From positions 1 through 64,000 of the forward strand of contig NZ_AXAL01000015.1 of assembly GCF_000472785.1 (NCBI RefSeq): 64,000 bases of DNA. The letters run 5' to 3'. A program made the position numbers and the translations under genes. Shown one piece after another: positions 18,092-26,292 of the stretch. The stretch is from Mesorhizobium loti CJ3sym. Lineage in GTDB: Bacteria; Pseudomonadota; Alphaproteobacteria; Rhizobiales; Rhizobiaceae. A model generated the notes under the pieces. It was not told where the DNA came from, made no database searches, and saw only the letters and a list, made by a program, of their open reading frames with translations. The number at the start of each line of letters is the position of its first letter. The first letter of the stretch is position 1.

Positions 18092-19345
18092 CTAATGGGG
18101 AACTGGTGGGAGAGCTTCCGCCAGCAGAACCTGGCGGCCAGAAGCAAGATATGTTCCGCTTACCAGAAACACCATCAGCACAGAGTCTAGAATGTCGTGA
18201 CCAACCAGGATGCCTGTCATTCCGGCTGTGAGATAGGTAATCACCACGATGACAATCATGGTGGCGCCGAACCGCTCGATCGGGTCCGCGCTGTTGCGCA
18301 GGACCAAGGCGGCATTCCTGGCTGCAACCACAAAGATCGCCGCCAGCGTCACCGCGCCCAGGATTCCGGCCTGCACCAAGGCGGTCAGGAAGCCATTGTG
18401 GAAATGATTGAAGCCGGCATCCATCCCGAACTGGTCCCGAAAGCCCTGTTTTATCAAGTACTGGGTGGCGCCCACGCCATGTCCGAACAATGGGGTCTCG
18501 CGGAACGACTTCAGGCCTATGTCCCAAAGGGCAACTCGGAAACCCAACGAGGTGTTGTAGTTGCCCTGTGTCCCAAGTGCATCCCAGTCGGCGCGCAGAA
18601 AGTCGACACGCCCGGATATCGTCTGGAAGCCGACAGCCGCGACCACGACGCCAACCGCCAACAGCAGCAACAGCAGGCGAACGGCATTCCTGCCTCTCAG
18701 CCGCTGCTGGTTGATCAGCAAGACAGCAATGCCGGCGATCAGCAGCGACAGCCAGATAATGCGCGTCCCGGAATAGACAATGGCGATCGTCCCGCTAAGC
18801 GCTGCGCAGATAAAGGCGTTCCTGTGTCTCTCGATACCCGACAAGGCTCCAGCCACACAGACCATTACGGCAAGGGAGAGGACCTCCGCGAACACTATCG
18901 CATTGCCGGCCCCGCCCTTGGCCCTCATCCCCAGCCAATATTGCTGGACAACGGCCAGCAGCAGCGCGACGAAACAGGCGGCAAGGCTGCTGAACACGAT
19001 TATGCGGACAAGCGTGGTTTTCTGCGAGATGCTCCAGGTCGAATAGGAGATGGGGAAAAGCAGGAACGTCACGAGCGGAATAAGGCGTGGCGCATCCTGG
19101 ACGATCGCGTTGTTGACGATGGACGCCACGAGATTGGCCGCGCAATAGGCATAGATCGCGATCGTCAGCGCCATCATCGCCCTGTCGGTGTTGAAGCGCC
19201 TCTTCTTCAAGGCGATCAACAGGGCGGACCACAGGCCGCCGCCATTGAACGCGAAGCTAACCAGCGATCCCAGGACCGGTGGAAAAAAGAAGCAAAGGGT
19301 GGAGAAGTAGATATTGATCCGCGACGGCGTGAGTTGCGGTCTCAT
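18092..19345 (-). CDS. O-antigen ligase / polymerase (Wzy_C family membrane protein)
   Basis: About 417 aa from ATG 19345, or 423 from a TTG at 19363. Around ten hydrophobic segments span the inner membrane. Between the later segments is a large periplasmic loop containing GYNTS-like NYNTSLGFRVALWDIGLKSF, TPLFGHGVGATQYL and FNHFHNGFLTALVQAG; the H-x-HN pattern is the signature of the WaaL/Wzy superfamily. It either ligates finished O-antigen to lipid A-core or polymerises repeat units. As the window has an ABC exporter for O-antigen, the ligase role would complement it, while a second Wzy-dependent polymer cannot be excluded. Confidence 0.8.
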   Translation of the reverse strand: MRPQLTPSRINIYFSTLCFFFPPVLGSLVSFAFNGGGLWSALLIALKKRRFNTDRAMMALTIAIYAYCAANLVASIVNNAIVQDAPRLIPLVTFLLFPISYSTWSISQKTTLVRIIVFSSLAACFVALLLAVVQQYWLGMRAKGGAGNAIVFAEVLSLAVMVCVAGALSGIERHRNAFICAALSGTIAIVYSGTRIIWLSLLIAGIAVLLINQQRLRGRNAVRLLLLLLAVGVVVAAVGFQTISGRVDFLRADWDALGTQGNYNTSLGFRVALWDIGLKSFRETPLFGHGVGATQYLIKQGFRDQFGMDAGFNHFHNGFLTALVQAGILGAVTLAAIFVVAARNAALVLRNSADPIERFGATMIVIVVITYLTAGMTGILVGHDILDSVLMVFLVSGTYLASGRQVLLAEALPPVPH

Positions 19346-19359
19346 GGACGAAAGCCGGT

Positions 19360-19590
19360 TCAAGTTTCGGGCTCGCTATTCTCGAGTAGCTCTAGGCGGC
19401 ACATCCTGTCCAGCGGAACCGAATGTGCTCGCCTCGAAATTGCCCATGCCTGATGACGCATCTTGCCCGCTTCCGGAGGTTTGTATAGTGGCTGGGCTGT
19501 CTTTTCGATAGTGCGGCGGGGCTGGTTGTCACCGAAAATCGGCGGCCCGGCGGTCGTCGATTGGGAAATGGCTCCAGAAGCGTTTGTCAT
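19360..19590 (-). CDS. Possible small protein upstream of the O-antigen ligase gene
   Basis: A 76-codon frame opening with MTNASGAISQST. The start has a strong ribosome site (GGGAGA, 6-7 bases before ATG) and its stop overlaps the alternative TTG start of the ligase gene in a TTGA arrangement, which would fit translational coupling. The product is polar, with Arg-rich and Pro-rich parts, no membrane segment and no family I recognise. It could equally be a leader with no conserved product. Without homologues this remains a suggestion. Confidence 0.35.
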   Translation of the reverse strand: MTNASGAISQSTTAGPPIFGDNQPRRTIEKTAQPLYKPPEAGKMRHQAWAISRRAHSVPLDRMCRLELLENSEPET

Positions 19591-19857
19591 CACGTTCTCC
19601 CGAGCAATTTTTTTCCTGCGTTTCTTCGGGCCAGGGCCTTGCGAACAGAAATTTCCGGGTTCCGGCGAAAGCGTGGAAAATTCATTCTCGAACCGGCTGC
19701 TGCCGGGGCTTGTCTTGCATTGTTCTGCCGTGCGCTGATCTGCTAGAACGCCCGCACGAAACACGTTGTCCAGAAGCGAAGCTTGAATCGGCCATAAAGG
19801 CCCCATCATTTGACGCAAGGTCTTCTGCGAGAAAGCACGAGAGAACGCTCACAGTCG

Positions 19858-20763
19858 ATGACAATAGCGCTTACGCATCTGCAGCGGCTTGAAGCCGAAT
19901 CCATCCACATCTTCCGCGAGGTTGCGGCCGCCTTCGCCAAGCCGGTCATGCTCTATTCGGTCGGCAAGGATTCATCCGTTTTGATGCATCTGGCGATGAA
20001 GGCGTTCTATCCGGCCAAGCCGCCGTTCCCGTTCCTTCATGTCGACACGACATGGAAATTCCGCGAGATGATCGCATTTCGCGATCAGATGGCGCAAAAA
20101 CTCGGCTTCGACCTTTTGGTTCATGTCAACGAAGACGGCGTGCGCGACAACATCAACCCGTTCGATCACGGTTCGAACACCCACACGCATGTGATGAAGA
20201 CCGTGGCGCTGCGCCAGGCGCTCGACAAATACGGTTTCGACGCCGCTTTCGGTGGTGCCCGCCGCGACGAGGAAAAATCACGCGCCAAGGAGCGCATATT
20301 CTCTTTCCGTAACGCCCAGCATGTGTGGGATCCGAAGAACCAGCGGCCCGAAATGTGGAAGATATTCAACACGCGCATCGCAGCGGGTGAATCGATCCGC
20401 GTCTTCCCGCTGTCGAACTGGACCGAGCTCGATATATGGCAGTACATCCTGCAGGAGAATATCCCGATCGTGCCGCTCTATTTCGCCAAGGAACGGCCGG
20501 TGGTGGAACGCGACGGCATGCTGATCCTCAAGGACGACGACCGTATGAAACTGCGCCCCGGCGAGACGGTCGAGAACCGGCTGGTCCGGTTCCGCACTTT
20601 GGGCTGCTATCCGTTGACCGGCGCCATCGAATCCGATGCCGACACGCTTGAAGCCATCGTCGGTGAGATGCTGACCGCGCGCACCTCCGAGCGGCAGGGC
20701 CGCCTGATCGACCGTGATGAAGCCGGCTCCATGGAAAAGAAGAAGCGCGAGGGGTATTTCTGA
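19858..20763 (+). CDS. cysD: Sulfate adenylyltransferase small subunit
   Basis: 301 aa from ATG 19858, the standard CysD length; a TTG at 19810 would add 16 atypical residues. MLYSVGKDSSVLMHLAMKAFYP holds the PP-loop (SxGKDSSV) of adenine-nucleotide hydrolases, FGGARRDEEKSRAKERIFSFR and FPLSNWTELDIWQYI are CysD/NodP hallmarks, and the end DRDEAGSMEKKKREGYF is typical. With CysN it forms APS from sulfate and ATP. cysNC starts two bases after the stop. The pathway supplies cysteine synthesis and sulfotransferases such as the domain at 1298-4846. Confidence 0.97.
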   Translation: MTIALTHLQRLEAESIHIFREVAAAFAKPVMLYSVGKDSSVLMHLAMKAFYPAKPPFPFLHVDTTWKFREMIAFRDQMAQKLGFDLLVHVNEDGVRDNINPFDHGSNTHTHVMKTVALRQALDKYGFDAAFGGARRDEEKSRAKERIFSFRNAQHVWDPKNQRPEMWKIFNTRIAAGESIRVFPLSNWTELDIWQYILQENIPIVPLYFAKERPVVERDGMLILKDDDRMKLRPGETVENRLVRFRTLGCYPLTGAIESDADTLEAIVGEMLTARTSERQGRLIDRDEAGSMEKKKREGYF

Positions 20764-20765
20764 CC

Positions 20766-22703
20766 ATGCGCCACATCATGGCAAAAAGCCTCGCACCCAC
20801 CGACAGCGTCCGCGACTATCTGGCCGCACAGGAGAAGAAGTCGCTGCTACGCTTCTTGACCTGCGGTTCGGTCGATGATGGCAAGTCGACGCTGATCGGG
20901 CGCCTTTTGTCCGACACCAAGCAGATTTTCGAGGACCAGCTCGCCGCGCTCGAACGCGATTCGCGCAAGCATGGTACCACCGGCGACGACATCGATTTCG
21001 CTCTGTTGGTCGACGGCCTCGAGGCCGAGCGCGAACAGGGCATCACCATCGACGTCGCGTATCGCTTCTTCGCCACGCCGAAGCGCAAGTTCATCGTCGC
21101 CGACACGCCGGGCCACGAACAGTACACCCGCAACATGGCGACCGGCGCCTCGACCGCCGATCTGGCGATCGTGCTGATCGATGCCCGGCAAGGGGTGCTG
21201 CGCCAGACCAGGCGCCATTCGATCATCGCCTCGCTGCTCGGCATCCGCCACATCGTGCTGGCCGTCAACAAGATCGATCTCGTCGATTTCGATCAGGCGG
21301 TTTTTGACCGGATCGTCGAAGAATACCGGCAATTCTCGCGTGATCTCGGCTTCCAGACCATCGCGCCGATCCCGATGTCGGCCCGCTATGGCGACAACGT
21401 CAGCGGCCGCTCGCAGAACATGAAATGGTATTCCGGCCCGACTCTGATCGAGCACCTTGAGACCGTTTCGGTCGAAGAGGCTGCCGTCGAGCAGCCGTTC
21501 CGTTTTCCGGTGCAATACGTCAATCGCCCCAATCTCGATTTCCGCGGTTTTGCCGGCACGATCGCCTCCGGCGCCATCGCGCAAGGCGACGAGGTCGTTG
21601 TCGCCAAATCCGGCAAGTCGTCGCATGTCAAACGCATTGTCGCTTATGGCGGCGATCTTGAACAGGCGGTGGCCGGCCAGGCCATCACGCTCGTTCTTGA
21701 CGACGAGGTCGAGGTCTCGCGCGGCAACATGCTGGTTTCGCCGGCCGCCCGGCCGCAGGTCGCCGACCAGTTCGCAGCCAACATCGTCTGGTTCGACGAG
21801 CATGCGCTGCTGCCCGGCCGTTCCTACATCCTGCGCACTGAAACCGACCAGACCAGTGCCACCGTCACCGACCTGAAATACCGCATCAACGTCAACGACT
21901 TTGCCCATGAGGCGGCCAAGTCGCTGGAGATGAACGAAGTCGGCATCTGCAACATCTCGACGCGGGCGCCGATCGCCTTCGATCCCTTCGCCGAGAATCG
22001 CACCACCGGCGCCTTCATCCTGATCGACCGCATCAGCAACGCCACGGTCGGCGCCGGCATGATCCTGCATTCGCTGCGTCGCGCCGAAAATATCCACTGG
22101 CAGTCGCTCGATGTCGGCAAGCGCGTGCGCGCCGACATGAAGAACCAGCGGCCAGCGGTGTTCTGGTTCACCGGGCTTTCGGGTTCCGGCAAGTCGACCA
22201 TCGCCAATTTGTTCGAGAAGAAGCTGTTCGCCACCGGCCGCCACACCTATATTCTGGACGGTGACAATGTGCGTCACGGTCTCAACCGCGACCTTGGCTT
22301 TACCGACGCCGATCGCGTCGAGAACATCCGCCGCGTCGCCGAAGTCGCCAAGCTGATGGCTGATGCAGGACTGATCGTCATTGTCTCATTCATCTCGCCG
22401 TTCAGTGCCGAGCGGCGCATGGCCAGGGAATTGATGGCCGATGGTGAGTTCATCGAGGTGTTTGTCGACACGCCTTTCGAGGAATGCGCCAGGCGTGATC
22501 CGAAGGGCCTCTATGCCCGCGCGCTGAATGGCGAGATCAAGAACTTCACCGGCGTCGATTCGCCTTACGAAGCGCCGGAAAAACCGGAAATCCATCTGAA
22601 GACGCTCGGCAGATCGGCGGAAGAGATGGTAGACGCCCTGGAACACTGGCTGAATGAGCGTGACATTGCCGAAGACCAATACGACAACGGCGGCGGCATC
22701 TGA
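20766..22703 (+). CDS. cysNC: Bifunctional sulfate adenylyltransferase large subunit / APS kinase
   Basis: 645 aa fusion as in rhizobial CysNC/NodQ. Residues about 30-250 form the EF-Tu-like GTPase: G1 GSVDDGKSTLIGRLL, DTPGHEQYTRNMATGAS, NKIDLVDF. Beta-barrel domains follow to about 445. From about 455 comes APS kinase: FTGLSGSGKSTIANLFE (Walker A), DGDNVRHGLNRDLGF, and VIVSFISPF. The GTPase half drives APS synthesis with CysD; the kinase half makes PAPS. The gene is coupled to cysD and overlaps or nearly touches cysQ, so one transcript makes PAPS and recycles its product PAP. ATG 20778 is an alternative start. Confidence 0.97.
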   Translation: MRHIMAKSLAPTDSVRDYLAAQEKKSLLRFLTCGSVDDGKSTLIGRLLSDTKQIFEDQLAALERDSRKHGTTGDDIDFALLVDGLEAEREQGITIDVAYRFFATPKRKFIVADTPGHEQYTRNMATGASTADLAIVLIDARQGVLRQTRRHSIIASLLGIRHIVLAVNKIDLVDFDQAVFDRIVEEYRQFSRDLGFQTIAPIPMSARYGDNVSGRSQNMKWYSGPTLIEHLETVSVEEAAVEQPFRFPVQYVNRPNLDFRGFAGTIASGAIAQGDEVVVAKSGKSSHVKRIVAYGGDLEQAVAGQAITLVLDDEVEVSRGNMLVSPAARPQVADQFAANIVWFDEHALLPGRSYILRTETDQTSATVTDLKYRINVNDFAHEAAKSLEMNEVGICNISTRAPIAFDPFAENRTTGAFILIDRISNATVGAGMILHSLRRAENIHWQSLDVGKRVRADMKNQRPAVFWFTGLSGSGKSTIANLFEKKLFATGRHTYILDGDNVRHGLNRDLGFTDADRVENIRRVAEVAKLMADAGLIVIVSFISPFSAERRMARELMADGEFIEVFVDTPFEECARRDPKGLYARALNGEIKNFTGVDSPYEAPEKPEIHLKTLGRSAEEMVDALEHWLNERDIAEDQYDNGGGI

Positions 22704-22713
22704 CGACAGGCCG

Positions 22714-23505
22714 ATGCTCGACATCTTCGAGCAGCTGGCGCTGGCCGCCGGACGCGAGGTCATGCGCGTATTTCACGCCGGCTGCGCGGTCGACCACAAA
22801 TCAGACGCCTCGCCGGTGACCGAGGCGGACCGCGAAAGCGAGAAGATCATTCTCGCCGGCCTGCGCGCCGCATTTCCCGACATTCCCTGCGTGGCCGAGG
22901 AGGAAGCCGCGGCCGGCATCATGCCGACCGATCTTGGCGACACCTTCTTCCTCATCGATCCGCTCGACGGCACCAAGGAATTCGTCAATCGTCGCACCGA
23001 TTTCACCGTCAACATAGCGCTTGTCCGCCATGGCGTGCCGGAAGTCGGCGTCGTCTTTGCGCCTTGCACGGGCCGCTTCTTTTCCGGCCTGCCGGGCAGG
23101 GCGGAAGCCCTCGAAATCGATGCCGACTACCAGATCGTCGCTCGCCGGCCGATTTCGGTGAGAACGGCAGCAGTGCCGCTCGCCGTGGTTGCCAGCCGCT
23201 CCCACAACACGCCGGAAACCGAAGCCTATATTCGCGACCTCGGTAGCGCCGAGATCGTCTCGGTCGGATCCTCCTTGAAATTTTGTCTTCTCGCCAGCGC
23301 CGAGGCGGACGTCTATCCGCGCTTCGGCCGCACCATGGAATGGGATACGGCCGCCGGCGACGCGGTGCTGCGCGCGGCGGGCGGCACGACACGCACGCTG
23401 GATGGCAAACCCCTGGTCTATGGCAAACGCGACCAGGCCGATGACGAGGATTTTGCCAATCCGCATTTCATCGCCAGCGGCAGGGCAGGGGCCAGCCCCG
23501 CCTGA
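22714..23505 (+). CDS. cysQ: 3'(2'),5'-bisphosphate nucleotidase CysQ
   Basis: 263 aa from ATG 22714, where MLDIFEQLALAAGREVMRV matches the usual CysQ opening; an ATG at 22654 overlapping cysNC by 50 bases would give 283. The inositol-monophosphatase fold metal motifs are present: AEEEA, IDPLDGTKEF, and near the C-terminus GRTMEWDTAAGDAVLRAAGG. It hydrolyses PAP, the by-product of sulfate transfer, to AMP and phosphate, relieving inhibition of PAPS-using enzymes. It closes the cysD-cysNC-cysQ operon and ends tail-to-tail with the aminotransferase gene. Confidence 0.93.
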   Translation: MLDIFEQLALAAGREVMRVFHAGCAVDHKSDASPVTEADRESEKIILAGLRAAFPDIPCVAEEEAAAGIMPTDLGDTFFLIDPLDGTKEFVNRRTDFTVNIALVRHGVPEVGVVFAPCTGRFFSGLPGRAEALEIDADYQIVARRPISVRTAAVPLAVVASRSHNTPETEAYIRDLGSAEIVSVGSSLKFCLLASAEADVYPRFGRTMEWDTAAGDAVLRAAGGTTRTLDGKPLVYGKRDQADDEDFANPHFIASGRAGASPA

Positions 23506-23519
23506 AACCAGCGGGGTGG

Positions 23520-24662
23520 TTACTCGGCCGCGGCCTGCGCCGAGTTCGAGCCGATATAGTTGCGGATTGTCTCGATGATCCGGTCCTGGTCGTTCTCGCT
23601 GAGATAGGCGTGCATCGGCAGGCACAGGATGCGCTTCGGCAAGTCTTCCGACACGGCAAGACCGGTCGGCGTGCGCGGGTAGTCGCGATAGGCGACCTGG
23701 GCATGCAGCGGCTTGACGTAGTAGATGACCGACGGAATGCCCTTTTCGCCGAGATGCGCCTTCAGACCATCGCGCTTGGGCGTTTCGATGGCGTACTGCG
23801 CCCAGGCCGAACGGCTGCCGTCGAGGTTGCGGGCTGCGGTAACGATGTCGCCAAGCCCTTCTGCGTAACGGTTAGCCACCACCTGGCGCGCCACCATCTC
23901 GTCTTCGAGAATGGCCAGCTTTTCGATCAGGATCGCCGCCTGGATCGTGTCGAGTCGCGAATTGATGCCGACGCGGACATTGTCGTATTGCGTCTCGCCC
24001 TTGCCGTGGAAGGCGAAGGATCTGAGCTTGTCGGCCAACTCGTCATCGTTGGTGAACATGGCGCCGCCGTCGCCGTAACAGCCAAGCGGCTTGGCCGGAT
24101 AGAAGCTGGTCGCGCCGACATGGCCGAAGGCACCGCACATCTTGCCGTCAAGCGACCCGCCCGTCGACTGGGCGGCATCCTCTATCACCAGCAGCCCCTC
24201 GCGGTTGGCAATGGCCATGATGGCGTCATAGTCGGCGGCAAGGCCGAACAGATCGACCGGGATGATCGCCTTCGGCTTCAACCGGCCTTCCTTCTTGATC
24301 ATGCCGATGGCGGCTTCGAGGCTGGCGATGTCGATGTTGTAGGTGTGGGGATCGACATCGACGAAAACAGGTTCCGCCTTGGCCAGCGCCACCACTTCGG
24401 CCGTGGCAGCGAAGGTGAAGCTCGGCACGAACACCGCGTCGCCCGGGCCGATACCGGCGGCAAACAGCGGCAAAAGCAGCGCATCGGTGCCGTTGGCGCA
24501 GGCCACGACATGCTTGGTGCCGATGTAGGCGGCAAGCTTGTTCTCGAATTCGGTGACCTGCGGCCCGAGGATATAGCGGCCCTCTTCGACGACACGGTCG
24601 ATTGCGGCCTTCAGCCGGTCGCGGATGCGTTCGCGCTGCGCGCCAAGATCAATGAACTGCAT
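23520..24662 (-). CDS. DegT/DnrJ/EryC1/StrS-family sugar aminotransferase
   Basis: 380 aa, usual family length. ANGTDALLLPLFAAGIGPGDAVFVPSFTFAATAE, PVDLFGLAADYDAI, IEDAAQSTGG and FYPAKPLGCYGDGGAMFTND are the family landmarks; the Lys of FYPAKPLG would bind PLP. The GINSRLDTIQAAIL and VIYYVKPLHAQ segments resemble WbpE/FdtB-type enzymes that aminate C3 keto-sugars bound to UDP or dTDP, so it probably makes an amino sugar for surface polysaccharide. It stands alone on the minus strand between cysQ and the fructokinase gene, with 263 bases upstream. Confidence 0.87.
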   Translation of the reverse strand: MQFIDLGAQRERIRDRLKAAIDRVVEEGRYILGPQVTEFENKLAAYIGTKHVVACANGTDALLLPLFAAGIGPGDAVFVPSFTFAATAEVVALAKAEPVFVDVDPHTYNIDIASLEAAIGMIKKEGRLKPKAIIPVDLFGLAADYDAIMAIANREGLLVIEDAAQSTGGSLDGKMCGAFGHVGATSFYPAKPLGCYGDGGAMFTNDDELADKLRSFAFHGKGETQYDNVRVGINSRLDTIQAAILIEKLAILEDEMVARQVVANRYAEGLGDIVTAARNLDGSRSAWAQYAIETPKRDGLKAHLGEKGIPSVIYYVKPLHAQVAYRDYPRTPTGLAVSEDLPKRILCLPMHAYLSENDQDRIIETIRNYIGSNSAQAAAE

Positions 24663-24925
24663 GTCGGCCTCAAAAAACGGTTCGAACCAGGCGGTTTAGC
24701 CAGATAACGGCCCGCTGGTACCAGAGTTGCGCCTGCCGAGAAAGCCGGACACGCAGATCCGCGAATTGCTGAGGTGCCGCAGTCTGTTACCTCTGATTTT
24801 ACGCGACTCCTGGCGAGATGCCGGAAATCCGGGCTTCGTCAGGCGCAATTGTGCCTTTATAGTCCCACGGAGCGGTCCTGCGAAACATAAAGTGATCGGC
24901 TGGCTCGACTTAAGTTGAGCGTTGC

Positions 24926-25849
24926 TCAGGTGATTTCATGCCGCCACGGCGGATTGGCACCCGCGCGTGACACGGTCACCGCCGCTGCCTTGGCACCAAG
25001 CGACAGCGCCTTGCCGATGGCGTCTTTCGTGAGGCTGCCTATGGCCGCCTTCGTCAGCAAGCCCTGTTCATGCAGGGAGGCGAGGATGCCGGCGTTGAAC
25101 GTATCGCCCGCGCCGACCGTGTCGACCACTTCGACTTTTTCCGGCATCACGGTGACAGAGTGGTCCTTGGTGTAGCCGACAGCGCCTTCGCTGCCATGGG
25201 TGACGACGATCAGCTTGGGGCCGCGGTCGAGCCAGTTGCGGATGACATCCTCGTGCGAACCGGCTTCGCCGAACCAGTTCAGGTCTTCGTCCGACAGTTT
25301 CACGATGTCGGCCATCGCCATCATGGCGCGGATGCGCCTGAGGTGCTTTGCCTTGTCCGGGATGAAGTTCGGCCGGATGTTGGGATCGAGCATCATGACG
25401 CGGCTTGCATGCTCGCGCTTCATGAACTCCTCATAGGCACTGCCGGCAGGCTCCGAGATCAGGCTGATGGCACCGAACAGCATGGCCTCGATCTCGCTGC
25501 CGAGCGTTGGCAGGTCGTCGATGGTCAGCAGGCGGCCCGCGGTGTTCTCGTCGTAGAAGGTGTAGGTCGCCTGGCCGTTGGTGAGCTTCACGAAGGCCAG
25601 TGTCGTCGGCCTGGGCGAGGTGTGGGCATAGGTGGAACTGACCTTGCTCGCACCCAGTGCATCCCTGAACTGGCCGCCGAACAGATCCGACGACAGGCCC
25701 GAAAAGAAGCCGGCCGGCGCGCCCAGCCGGCCAAGCGCGATGGCCGTGTTGAACACCGCGCCGCCGACATAGGGAGCAAAGGCCGGCTCACCCTGCGTCG
25801 TGGTGCGCGGCAGCATGTCGATCAGGGCTTCGCCGCAGCAAAGGATCAT
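24926..25849 (-). CDS. frcK: PfkB-family carbohydrate kinase, probable fructokinase
   Basis: 307 aa ribokinase-fold protein. MILCCGEALIDMLPR and the GGAVFNTAIALGRLG segment form the N-terminal substrate-binding part; the C-terminal signature VVDTVGAGDTFNAGILA contains the catalytic Asp of DTVGAGD and the anion hole. It probably phosphorylates fructose to fructose-6-P, because the divergent operon encodes an frc-type importer; fructose is inferred, another ketose or sugar is possible. The start overlaps the stop of the RbsD/FucU gene by four bases, so the three minus-strand genes form one operon headed by the ROK regulator. Confidence 0.85.
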   Translation of the reverse strand: MILCCGEALIDMLPRTTTQGEPAFAPYVGGAVFNTAIALGRLGAPAGFFSGLSSDLFGGQFRDALGASKVSSTYAHTSPRPTTLAFVKLTNGQATYTFYDENTAGRLLTIDDLPTLGSEIEAMLFGAISLISEPAGSAYEEFMKREHASRVMMLDPNIRPNFIPDKAKHLRRIRAMMAMADIVKLSDEDLNWFGEAGSHEDVIRNWLDRGPKLIVVTHGSEGAVGYTKDHSVTVMPEKVEVVDTVGAGDTFNAGILASLHEQGLLTKAAIGSLTKDAIGKALSLGAKAAAVTVSRAGANPPWRHEIT

Positions 25850-26292
25850 GTTTTTTTGGTCTCCGGCGGATAGATCACGCCCTTGCGGATGATGATGTTG
25901 GCGTAAAGCCGCGGCTCGCTTGTGGCGACGATGGCATGCGCCGATTTGACCCGTGCATAGAAGTCGGCGCCGGCCAAGGCAACCACCTTGCGGCCCGGCG
26001 CGCGTTTGGCACAGATCGCCTCGATCTCATGATGGACGGGATCGGCAAGCGACGGGTCGCCCTTCACGGATGCGCGAAACAACGCTTCGGGCACCGCATC
26101 GTCCACCGGCAGGACGCTCAGGATCGCATCGAGCACTGGAATGAGCGCATGACCGTCGGCGCGGATCAGGCGTCTCGCCTGCTCCTCGGCCGGGTAGTTT
26201 CCGTCGACAAGGGCGATCTCATCGCCATGGCCCATGGCGCGCAATGTCGCCAGAAGCTCCGGACCGAGCAGCGCCGGGATTCCGATCAGCAT
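25846..26292 (-). CDS. RbsD/FucU-family sugar mutarotase
   Basis: 148 aa. LLATLRAMGHGDEIALVDGNYPAE holds the characteristic His and Asp of the family (GHGDEI, the conserved catalytic area), and YARVKSAHAIVATSEPRLYANIIIRKGVI is the conserved C-terminal half. FucU/RbsD proteins interconvert anomers of free sugars before kinase action; length and motifs fit FucU more than RbsD. It sits between the ROK regulator and the fructokinase with touching genes, so it probably prepares the imported sugar for phosphorylation. Confidence 0.85.
   Translation of the reverse strand: MLIGIPALLGPELLATLRAMGHGDEIALVDGNYPAEEQARRLIRADGHALIPVLDAILSVLPVDDAVPEALFRASVKGDPSLADPVHHEIEAICAKRAPGRKVVALAGADFYARVKSAHAIVATSEPRLYANIIIRKGVIYPPETKKT

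Noticed and set aside
18197..19453. Long plus-strand open frame across the O-antigen ligase-like gene
   Set aside because: It is Gln/His/Arg-rich without any domain or membrane logic and is antisense to a clear membrane protein; an effect of high GC codon bias.
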